A stretch of 64,000 nt of DNA, taken from positions 1,426,001 to 1,490,000 of the forward strand of contig NZ_SIZZ01000001.1 of NCBI RefSeq assembly GCF_004322705.1, read 5' to 3'. Numbering within the stretch: position 1 is the first letter of the stretch; every line of letters starts with the position of its first letter. Under the pieces are notes generated by a model. That model saw only the letters and a program-made list of their open reading frames with translations. It made no database searches and was not told the DNA's origin. The stretch is from Dyella terrae (GTDB taxonomy: Bacteria; Pseudomonadota; Gammaproteobacteria; Xanthomonadales; Rhodanobacteraceae). Positions 47,374-53,794 of the stretch are shown one piece after another. A program made the position numbers and the translations under genes.

Positions 47374-48348
47374 ATGCAGCGCAGGCAGTTCCTCAAGGCA
47401 TCAGGAGCCACCGCACTGGGCGTCCTGGGCCTTTACGTGGCAGGTGCCGGCACCATGCGCAGCGCCTGGGCCGCCCTCGGCACGCCCGACCTGACCGCCG
47501 CCGAATACAAGGCATCACGCCGCTACGCAGCACTGAGCATGGGCAAGATCGCTTACATCGAGCGCGGTCACGGCCCGGCTGCGATCTTCCTGCATGGCAT
47601 ACCGCTCAACAGCTTTCAGTGGCGCGGCGCCATCGCCCGGCTGTCGCCCTATCGCCGATGTGTTGCGCCGGACTGGATGGGGCTCGGCTACACGGAAGTG
47701 CCGGCCGCGCAGCCGCTTGATGCGCACGCGCAGATGGCGATGATCGTCGCGCTGATGGACTCACTGCACATCGACAAGGCCGACTTCGTCGCAAGTGACT
47801 CGGGTACCGGCATCGCGCAATTGCTGGCGGTGAACCATCCCCAGCGCGTACGCAGCCTCTTGCTGACCAATGGCGATGTGGAAGGCGACAGCCCGCCCGC
47901 CGGCGCGCAGCCGGCGATCGAACTGGCGCGCGCAGGCAAGCTGGCCGATGCCACCGAAGCGTGGCTTGGCGATACGGCCATGGCGCAAGCCACGTTTGGC
48001 AAGGCCGTCTACCACAACCCTTCCGTACTCACGAGCGAGCACATCGCCTATTACGTCAGCCCAGTGGTGAGTTCGGAGCTTCGCCGCAAGCAGTACCACG
48101 ACATCCACCTGGCGATGGAGCCCAATCCGCTGGCGGGCATCGAGTCGAAGCTGAAGCAGAGCCATGTCCCGATGCGCGTGCTTTGGGGTGGCGAAGACAC
48201 GGTGTTCGCTCAGACGGATGCGGAATACCTGGATCGCACGTTCCCGCAATCGAAGGGCGTGCGTCGCCTTGCGGAAGGCAAGCTGTTTTTCCAGGAGGAG
48301 TACCCGGACGTCATCGCCGAGGAGGCGCGCAAGCTCTGGGGTGTTTGA
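47374..48348 (+). CDS. Exported alpha/beta hydrolase, haloalkane-dehalogenase-like
   Basis: The 324-residue protein has a twin-arginine signal (RRQFLKASGATALGVLGLY), then the alpha/beta core: FLHGIPLNSFQWRG, DWMGLGYTE, nucleophile region DFVASDSGTGIAQ, and LWGGEDTVF for the acid. In dehalogenases the aligned positions read H-D-W-G, so Asp or Ser of SDSG could be the nucleophile. The usual C-terminal catalytic His is not obvious: the aligned block reads LFFQEEYPDVIAEE. It is divergent from an AraC regulator gene. Substrate unknown. Confidence 0.78.
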   Translation: MQRRQFLKASGATALGVLGLYVAGAGTMRSAWAALGTPDLTAAEYKASRRYAALSMGKIAYIERGHGPAAIFLHGIPLNSFQWRGAIARLSPYRRCVAPDWMGLGYTEVPAAQPLDAHAQMAMIVALMDSLHIDKADFVASDSGTGIAQLLAVNHPQRVRSLLLTNGDVEGDSPPAGAQPAIELARAGKLADATEAWLGDTAMAQATFGKAVYHNPSVLTSEHIAYYVSPVVSSELRRKQYHDIHLAMEPNPLAGIESKLKQSHVPMRVLWGGEDTVFAQTDAEYLDRTFPQSKGVRRLAEGKLFFQEEYPDVIAEEARKLWGV

Positions 48349-48361
48349 ATCGATGTCATGA

Positions 48362-48435
48362 CGAGCGCCTGAGCGCTCGCGGAAGGACTTGGGGAGGCAC
48401 AGGCAAGAGCAAACGCCTGCGCCTCCCTTTTTTTT
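48362..48435 (+). terminator. Terminator of the alpha/beta-hydrolase gene
   Basis: A small hairpin (CGAGCGC/GCGCTCG, 48362-48379) is followed by a 13-bp stem with one mismatch (48392-48404 with 48415-48427) and a run of eight T residues, a classic intrinsic terminator. Confidence 0.92.
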
Positions 48436-48456
48436 CTGTGGACTGACCGGCGCGCG

Positions 48457-48489
48457 TGTCCGGACAGACACCCGTTTCGTCCGCGGACA
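48457..48489 (+). promoter_or_regulatory. Upstream activating boxes of cassette 1
   Basis: TGTCCGGACA (48457-48466) and GTCCGCGGACA (48479-48489) lie 22 bp apart, about 70-100 bp before the sigma-54 promoter. The same two boxes occur at 49437-49470, 23 bp apart, before the second cassette. They are probably sites for a sigma-54 enhancer-binding protein. Confidence 0.6.
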
Positions 48490-48515
48490 GGCCCCGGCTA
48501 GCGATCCATCGCCGA

Positions 48516-48539
48516 CAAATGGCGCAGCCACGCCATTTG
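48516..48539. promoter_or_regulatory. CAAATGGCG/CGCCATTTG inverted repeat upstream of cassette 1
   Basis: Perfect 9-bp arms with a 6-base spacer, ending 16 bases before the -24 element. No copy is seen before cassette 2. It is possibly an additional regulator site. Confidence 0.5.
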
Positions 48540-48554
48540 CGAGGCCTTTCAACC

Positions 48555-48570
48555 CTGGCACGTGATTTGC
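48555..48570 (+). promoter_or_regulatory. Sigma-54 promoter of cassette 1
   Basis: CTGGCACGTGATTTGC matches the sigma-54 -24/-12 consensus, with GG (48557-48558) and GC (48569-48570) exactly 10 bases apart. The transcript would start near 48582, about 37 bases before the first small gene. Confidence 0.85.
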
Positions 48571-48618
48571 CATCTAACCCATGAAAGCAACATCACTTCC
48601 CCACCAAGGAGAAAGGTC

Positions 48619-48774
48619 ATGAAGTTCGAATCGCTGATGCTGAAGGGTCTGTTCGCCGCTTGCCTGCTGGTCTGCGCGCTGACGATGGGTTCGATGGTTT
48701 TCGCCAAGGCGCCGTCGTCGGCCCAGGTCATTGCCCACGCCGCACCCGCTGCCGCCGCCACCCTGAGTGGCTGA
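48619..48774 (+). CDS. Small membrane peptide SmpA1 (cassette 1, first)
   Basis: The 51-residue peptide has a positively charged start (MKFESLMLKG) and one hydrophobic segment (about 11-29, LFAACLLVCALTMGSMVFA) with two cysteines. It ends in an Ala-rich tail. Its first 22 residues are identical to the peptide encoded at 49599. AAGGAGAAAGG lies just before the ATG, and a sigma-54 promoter lies 49 bases upstream. It could be membrane-anchored or a signal peptide releasing a 20-residue Ala-rich tail after FAKA. No family was recognised. Working name only. Confidence 0.8.
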   Translation: MKFESLMLKGLFAACLLVCALTMGSMVFAKAPSSAQVIAHAAPAAAATLSG

Positions 48775-48814
48775 TGGTCCGGGCCATTGAGCCCGACACT
48801 GCAAGGAGCCTGTC

Positions 48815-48952
48815 ATGAAACTCGAATCCACCCTGCTCGCCGCCCTGTTCGCCTTTGGCGTGCTGGTCTCCGTCCTCACCGTCGCCAGCATGGCGCTGAG
48901 CAGTCACGAACCCGGGTATATCGCCTCGCAGCACAGTGGCGTGGCGAGCTGA
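48815..48952 (+). CDS. Small membrane peptide SmpB1 (cassette 1, second)
   Basis: The 45-residue peptide begins MKLESTLLAALFAFGVLVS and has one hydrophobic segment (about 7-28), then a polar tail (SSHEPGYIASQHSGVAS). It is a diverged paralogue of the peptides encoded at 48619, 49599 and 49784. It has lost their cysteines. AAGGAG lies 7 bases before the ATG, and it follows the first peptide gene by 40 bases. It ends against the stop of the opposite-strand gene at 48953. It is short enough to be missed by automatic annotation. Confidence 0.72.
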   Translation: MKLESTLLAALFAFGVLVSVLTVASMALSSHEPGYIASQHSGVAS

Positions 48953-49363
48953 TCAAGCCTCGTCGACAAAGCTGATCAGCGGTTCGCCTGCGAGCACGCG
49001 CTCCAGCGCCGTACGAATGCGCAAGGTCTGCTCCTTCACGACCGCACCGCCAAACAGACGCGCCAGCAAACCGGGCTCGACGACAGCGAAGCATCGCCAC
49101 ACGCGCCGGTGATCCGGCATGGCGGCGCCCTCTTCCGAATCCTCATCATTCGCGCAGCCCACCCACACGGGTACGGGCTGCGCAGCGCATTGCACGCACC
49201 AGCCCCAATCCTCGGCGATCACCACGGGTTGGTCGTAGCCTTCGCGCGCCAGGCGCTCGCCCAGCCAGTGCGCCAGCTGCTTGCCATATATACCCGGGTT
49301 AGTCGCGAGGTCTTCGCCTGCTTCGACCCTGAATAGCGGCGATGTAAAGCGATAGCCGTCCAT
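48953..49363 (-). CDS. Conserved-looking protein of unknown function between the two peptide cassettes
   Basis: The 136-residue soluble protein begins MDGYRFTSPLFRVEAGEDLATNPG and has a tryptophan/cysteine stretch (AEDWGWCVQC). It has no signal peptide or membrane segment. It runs against both peptide cassettes and its stop touches the stop of SmpB1. No family was recognised. Its start has only a weak CAGG ribosome site. Whether it belongs to the peptide system or is a bystander cannot be told from sequence. Confidence 0.7.
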   Translation of the reverse strand: MDGYRFTSPLFRVEAGEDLATNPGIYGKQLAHWLGERLAREGYDQPVVIAEDWGWCVQCAAQPVPVWVGCANDEDSEEGAAMPDHRRVWRCFAVVEPGLLARLFGGAVVKEQTLRIRTALERVLAGEPLISFVDEA

Positions 49364-49436
49364 TTGCCTGACCCGGGGAGAGAGAAGCGCGAGCGTACAC
49401 GAAACGTGAAACCGTCCGCACGTGCGTTGTCCGTGC

Positions 49437-49470
49437 TGTCCGGACGCGGTCGGACGTGCGTCCGCGGACA
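49437..49470 (+). promoter_or_regulatory. Upstream activating boxes of cassette 2
   Basis: TGTCCGGAC (49437-49445) and GTCCGCGGACA (49460-49470), the same pair as at 48457-48489. Extra TGTCCG and TCGGAC half-sites lie around and between them. The array ends 66 bases before the -24 element. Confidence 0.6.
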
Positions 49471-49536
49471 CCGCAAGTCGTCGATGACGATTTGAAGAAA
49501 CGGCTCAACGGCGCGGGTTTCCAGGCAACGATGCGG

Positions 49537-49552
49537 TTGGCACGACCCTTGC
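49537..49552 (+). promoter_or_regulatory. Sigma-54 promoter of cassette 2
   Basis: TTGGCACGACCCTTGC is a near-perfect -24/-12 element, with GG (49539-49540) and GC (49551-49552) 10 bases apart. The following leader (GCCATCTA, TGAAAGC, AAGGAGAAAGG) closely matches that of cassette 1. Confidence 0.88.
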
Positions 49553-49598
49553 CATCTATCCAGTGAAAGCCCAACCACTTCATCCAAGGAGAAAGGAC

Positions 49599-49748
49599 AT
49601 GAAATTCGAATCGCTGATGCTCAAGGGTCTCTTCGCAGCTTGCCTGCTGGTTTGCGCACTGACGGTTGGTGCGATGGTCACGGCCAAGGCTCCGGCCTCC
49701 ACCACGATCGCTAACGCCGCACCCGTTGCCTCCGCTCCCGCCGGCTGA
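49599..49748 (+). CDS. Small membrane peptide SmpA2 (cassette 2, first)
   Basis: The 49-residue peptide shares its first 22 residues exactly with the peptide encoded at 48619 (MKFESLMLKGLFAACLLVCA and the next two), then diverges in the Ala-rich tail (KAPASTTIANAAPVASAPAG). One hydrophobic segment with Cys15 and Cys19. The AAGGAGAAAGGAC leader is conserved as well. The strong conservation of the N-terminal half against a free tail suggests the membrane part carries the function or localisation signal. Confidence 0.82.
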   Translation: MKFESLMLKGLFAACLLVCALTVGAMVTAKAPASTTIANAAPVASAPAG

Positions 49749-49783
49749 ACCGGCTGATTCATCGGTACGAAAGGAACATCGCC

Positions 49784-49936
49784 ATGAAACTTGAAAACAT
49801 CCTGCTCAAGAGCTTTTTCGCCGCCTGCCTGCTGCTGTGTGTCATGACGCTGGGCGCCATGGTCACCACCGACGTCTCGGCTCCCGCCGCCGTCGCCAGC
49901 CAGGGCCACGTTGCCCCGGCCGCCAACGCCGACTGA
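49784..49936 (+). CDS. Small membrane peptide SmpB2 (cassette 2, second)
   Basis: The 50-residue peptide begins MKLENILLKSFFAACLLLC and has one hydrophobic segment, two cysteines and a polar/Ala tail (DVSAPAAVASQGHVAPAANAD). AAAGGAA lies before the ATG. It follows the first peptide of this cassette by 35 bases, mirroring cassette 1, so the two cassettes look like a duplication. Its stop is 25 bases from the convergent M13 peptidase gene. Confidence 0.78.
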   Translation: MKLENILLKSFFAACLLLCVMTLGAMVTTDVSAPAAVASQGHVAPAANAD

Positions 49937-49961
49937 TTCACCTGCACGTTCTGATCATGCG

Positions 49962-51989
49962 TTACCAGAGCTTTACGCGTTGCGCGGGCGCCAGGTACAT
50001 ACCGTCACCCGGCTTGATGTCGAAGGCCCGATAGAAGCCATCCTGGTTCTTCAAGGCCTCCTGCCCGCGCACCTGGCGAGGCGAATGCGGATTGCTGCGC
50101 AGTAGCCTGATGGTTTCGTTGTCGCGCACTTTGGCTCGCCACTTCTGCGTCCATGCCATGTAAAGGCGCTGGTCGCCCGTCAGGCCATCGATGACCGGCG
50201 CAGGCTTGCCACCCAACGACAGTTGATACGCGCGATACGCCATGGCCAGGCCGGTGTTGTCCGCTACGTTCTCGCTGAGCGTCTGTTGACCGTTGATGAA
50301 GTGGCCCGGCAGAACCTCGACCTTGTCGTATTGCACGGCCATCGCATGCGCACGCTCGTCGAACCGCGCCTGATCCCGGGTCGTGAACCAGCCTGGCTTG
50401 CCGAGCAAGCGACCGTCCGCCGCGTACTGGCTGCCGATATTGTCGAAGCCATGACTGATCTCATGGCCGATCGACGCACCGATGGCGCCATAGTTCGCTG
50501 CGTCTTCCGCGTCGACGTCGAAGAACGGCGGCTGCATCAGGCCGGCGGGAAAGACGATCTCGTTCTGCGGCGGATACTGGTAGGCATCGACCGTCTGTGG
50601 GGTGATGTACCACTCGTCCTTGTCCACCGCGTGGCCGAGCTTGCCGATGTTGCGGTTGTATTCGAACGATCGCGCGCGACGTACGTTGCCCACGAGATCA
50701 CCAGCCCGGATATCGAGCTGGCTGTAGTCGCGCCAGCGATCGGGATAACCGATCTTCACGTGCAGGGTGGACAGCTTCTCCTTCGCCCTGGCCCGCGTCT
50801 GCGGCTCCATCCAATCGGCCTCATCGATCTCCTCGCGCGCCGCCAGCACCAGCATGTCGACCATGTGCTGCAGTCGTGCTTTCGAGGCTGGCGAAAAGTA
50901 CTGAGCGACATACTGACGGCCCAACCCTTCGCCCATCGATGCCTCGATCAGATCCATGCCGCGCTGCCAACGCGGCGTGTTCACCTTGATGCCTCGAAGC
51001 ACCCTGCTGTTGAAAGCAAAGTCTTCTTCGACGAAAACACGGCTGAGATAGGTCGCATAGGCCGTCAGCATCTGCGTGCGCAGGTAGGCCTGCCAGGTGT
51101 CGGCGGGCACGCTGTGAAGCAGTTTGCCAACGGCCTCGTAATAGCCGGGCTGCGCGACGACAATGTTGTCGATGCGACCCGCGATGCCGGCACCCTTGAG
51201 ATACGCAGACCAATCCAGCGACGGCATCGTTTGCGCAAGCGTGTCGATGCGGATCCGGTTGTTGGTTTTGGTCGGATCGCTGCTGTCCGCCCCGCTCCAC
51301 TGCGCCTTGGCCAGCTGAGTTTCCAGCGCCATGACCGCAGGGGCGTGTTCCTTGGCCCGGGTGTCGCCATCGAGTCGCAGCAGCGTCGCGAGATGCTTGA
51401 CGTAGGCGGCGCGCGCCTGTTCGAAAGGCGCGCCCTTTTCGAGGTAGTAATCGCGATCGGGCAAGCCCAGGCCGTTCTGGGAAATCGTCACGGCATAGAT
51501 CGACGGATCGTCGGCGTCGTTGAGCACCGAGTTGGAGAACGGACTCATCACCCACAGACGCCCCAGCTCGCCCATGGCGAGACAGAGTTTCTCAGGCGTG
51601 TCGGCTTGGGCGATCTGCTGGCGAAGATCGGCCAGGGGCGTCGATCTAAGCGATTCCAGCCGCGACTCATCGAGATAGCTGCGATAGAGGCGGGTCATCT
51701 TCTGCCAGTCGGGACGCAGTTCGGCCGCCTCCGGCTGAGGACCTTCGATGATCCCCTTCAAGCGCTGACGGATGATGGCATCCAGTTCGGACGAAGGCGT
51801 GATGCGCTCACCGTCGGCGGGGATCTGCGCGGCGCGGAGCCAGCCGCCGTTGACGTACTGGTAGAAGTTGTCCTGGGGTCGTATGGCGACATCATGGGCC
51901 GAGGCATCGATGCCGGAGTGCTGCACCTCCGCGGCGGCTACGCCCAACGACAGTGAAAGACAGGCAAGAGCAAGCAGGTGACATTTCAT
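49962..51989 (-). CDS. M13-family (neprilysin-like) zinc metallopeptidase
   Basis: The 675-residue protein has a signal peptide (MKCHLLALACLSLSLGVAAA), the M13 N-terminal domain (DNFYQYVNGGWLRAAQIP) and the catalytic domain with His509-Glu510-Ile-Ser-His513 and the third-ligand block ENVADNTGL. It degrades peptides in the periplasm or outside. Length is normal for bacterial M13. It is convergent with the small-peptide cassettes; a functional link is possible but unproven. Confidence 0.95.
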   Translation of the reverse strand: MKCHLLALACLSLSLGVAAAEVQHSGIDASAHDVAIRPQDNFYQYVNGGWLRAAQIPADGERITPSSELDAIIRQRLKGIIEGPQPEAAELRPDWQKMTRLYRSYLDESRLESLRSTPLADLRQQIAQADTPEKLCLAMGELGRLWVMSPFSNSVLNDADDPSIYAVTISQNGLGLPDRDYYLEKGAPFEQARAAYVKHLATLLRLDGDTRAKEHAPAVMALETQLAKAQWSGADSSDPTKTNNRIRIDTLAQTMPSLDWSAYLKGAGIAGRIDNIVVAQPGYYEAVGKLLHSVPADTWQAYLRTQMLTAYATYLSRVFVEEDFAFNSRVLRGIKVNTPRWQRGMDLIEASMGEGLGRQYVAQYFSPASKARLQHMVDMLVLAAREEIDEADWMEPQTRARAKEKLSTLHVKIGYPDRWRDYSQLDIRAGDLVGNVRRARSFEYNRNIGKLGHAVDKDEWYITPQTVDAYQYPPQNEIVFPAGLMQPPFFDVDAEDAANYGAIGASIGHEISHGFDNIGSQYAADGRLLGKPGWFTTRDQARFDERAHAMAVQYDKVEVLPGHFINGQQTLSENVADNTGLAMAYRAYQLSLGGKPAPVIDGLTGDQRLYMAWTQKWRAKVRDNETIRLLRSNPHSPRQVRGQEALKNQDGFYRAFDIKPGDGMYLAPAQRVKLW

Positions 51990-52152
51990 GGGAGTCCGGG
52001 CGACAAGGCGCCGGTCCAGGACGTATTGCGTATGTGCGCTTCCCTTCGCCCCCCGGCGAGCCAGCATAGTCCCGTCACCCAACTCCCGCCACGTGCATGG
52101 TGCGCACTTCCTCTGCTACGTTCGGCGCATGTACCCACTGCCAAGGTTCGCC

Positions 52153-53082
52153 ATGCGTCTCGCTCCCGCCCTGCTCGGTCTTTCCATCGCTCTCGCCCTG
52201 CCGCTTGCCCATGCCGATACGCCAACCGGCAAGTCCCCGACGCCGAAGGAGTTGCTGGAACAGTCCAAGCCCGCAGAGTGGCGCAAGCCCGATCCGAACA
52301 ACCTGCTGCAGATGAAGCTCCCGCAGGGCACGGTGCTGATCGAGCTGGCACCGGACTTCACACCCGAGCACGCGGCCAATATCCGCACGCTGGTGAAGCA
52401 GCACTACTTTGACAAGCTGGCCATCGTGCGCGTGCAGGACAACTTCGTCACGCAATGGGCCGACCCGGAAGACGACGACAAGGGCGACAAGAGCAAGCTC
52501 CGCTCGCTGGGCAAGGCGCGCAAGACGCTGCCGCCGGAATACACGCGTCCGATCGACAGCAAGCTGCCGTGGACGGCCCTTCCGGACGGCGACGTGTATG
52601 CCCCGGAAGTCGGCTTCTCCGAAGGTTTCCCCGTGGCACGCGATAAGGCCAGCGGCCAGGAATGGATCACGCATTGCTACGGTGCGGTGGGCGTGGCACG
52701 CGACGTGAGCCCCGACAGCGGCAACGGCAGCTCGCTGTATGCCGTCATTGGTCAGGCACCACGCGGCCTCGATCGCAACCTGGCGATCGCCGGCCGTGTC
52801 CTGAAGGGCATGGAGTTCCTGTCCGCCTATCCGCGCGGCACCGGCCCGCTGGGCTTCTACGAGAACGCTTCGCAGCGCACGACGATCGAGTCGGTGAGCC
52901 TGGCGTCTGACTTGCCGGAAAGCGAACGCGCGAAGATTGAAGTGCTCCGCACGGATAGCCCGACGTTCGCCGCTTTGATCGAGGCCAAGCGCAATCGCCG
53001 CGACGATTTCTATCGCCTGCCGGCAGGCAAGATCGACGTATGCAGCATCAACGTACCGGTGCGCGAAGCGAAGGCGCCGTAA
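52153..53082 (+). CDS. Periplasmic cyclophilin-type peptidyl-prolyl isomerase
   Basis: The 309-residue protein has a signal peptide (MRLAPALLGLSIALALPLAHA) and a diverged cyclophilin domain: GTVLIELAPDFTPEHAANIRTLV, FDKLAIVRVQDNFVTQWADPE, and YGAVGVARD. An insertion near residues 100-165 sets it apart from short PpiA. It would catalyse proline cis-trans isomerisation during folding of exported proteins. ATG 52153 with AAGG 6 bases upstream was preferred to one 8 codons earlier. Confidence 0.85.
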   Translation: MRLAPALLGLSIALALPLAHADTPTGKSPTPKELLEQSKPAEWRKPDPNNLLQMKLPQGTVLIELAPDFTPEHAANIRTLVKQHYFDKLAIVRVQDNFVTQWADPEDDDKGDKSKLRSLGKARKTLPPEYTRPIDSKLPWTALPDGDVYAPEVGFSEGFPVARDKASGQEWITHCYGAVGVARDVSPDSGNGSSLYAVIGQAPRGLDRNLAIAGRVLKGMEFLSAYPRGTGPLGFYENASQRTTIESVSLASDLPESERAKIEVLRTDSPTFAALIEAKRNRRDDFYRLPAGKIDVCSINVPVREAKAP

Positions 53083-53108
53083 CGGGGAGGTCGGCGGCTG
53101 GCGCCGCC

Positions 53109-53189
53109 TGTAAACAGTAAACGGTGAACGGTAAGAGCCGACTGAGGTTACCTGACCTCGCACTTACCGTTTACCGTTTACCGTTTACA
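53109..53189. repeat. Extragenic heptad-repeat element 1 (long inverted repeat)
   Basis: A 27-base left arm (53109-53135) and 27-base right arm (53163-53189) are nearly complementary, and both are built of 7-bp units of the AAACGGT/GTTTACC type. The 27-base centre includes GAGGT/ACCTC. It lies between two convergent genes and could form a very long hairpin. It shares an 18-base core with the element at 55936-56034. Confidence 0.85.
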
Positions 53190-53217
53190 GCGAGCGAACT
53201 CACCGCTCTTCCACCCG

Positions 53218-53622
53218 CTAATAGTGCTCGGCGAAATTGGATACGACCTTGTTCATCGCATCGCGCCACTCACGCGCCAGATCCGGCGTCAGTTCCGGAT
53301 CGTACTCGCCGATGGATTGCAGCAGGCAGTCAACCCAGCACGCATAGAGCGCGGGCTCAACCGGTGCCCGTCCGGTACGTGAATGCACGTCGATCATCTG
53401 TTGCATCGGACGCCGCACCATCGTGCTTCCCGCCGCCCACGAGATGGCCATGCTGATGCCGCGACGAAGTGCCAGGCGCTGTCCGCGAAAATCAGTGCGA
53501 GCGAACATCGGGGGAATCGAGGGATGACTGGCGAGAAGCACCTCGTAGAAGCGCTCGATGAAACCGGGTCGACGCAGACAGCGTCCAAAACTCACCTGCA
53601 AGGCGTCGTACTTCGTATTCAC
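53218..53622 (-). CDS. Globin-family haem protein
   Basis: The 134-residue single-domain globin shows RPGFIERFYEVLLASHPSIPPMF (helices A-C, with a conserved CD Phe), and the proximal His80 in IDVHSRTG followed by the Y-ACW pattern. It probably binds haem for oxygen or nitric-oxide handling or sensing. A GTG start with TGGGGA upstream is preferred; an ATG 21 codons earlier has no ribosome site. It is divergent from the AsmA-like gene. Confidence 0.82.
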   Translation of the reverse strand: MNTKYDALQVSFGRCLRRPGFIERFYEVLLASHPSIPPMFARTDFRGQRLALRRGISMAISWAAGSTMVRRPMQQMIDVHSRTGRAPVEPALYACWVDCLLQSIGEYDPELTPDLAREWRDAMNKVVSNFAEHY

Positions 53623-53794
53623 TGCGATTCCCCATGACTCACTCACGAAGTGTGCACGCAACGTGCACATGACGACCTGATCCACGTCATTCGCCTGCGA
53701 CAGCGTGAATCGGCCCTGAGCGCATATGCGCCATGCACACGGAATCTTTTCGTGGCGCGGGCTATTCGTGAATGCGGATAACGAGGGAGACCGC

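Noticed and set aside
48619-49936. Small peptides considered as type I toxins
   Set aside because: Size and hydrophobicity fit, but the sigma-54 promoters, paired arrangement and lack of a visible antisense RNA promoter argue against it. Kept only as a minor alternative.
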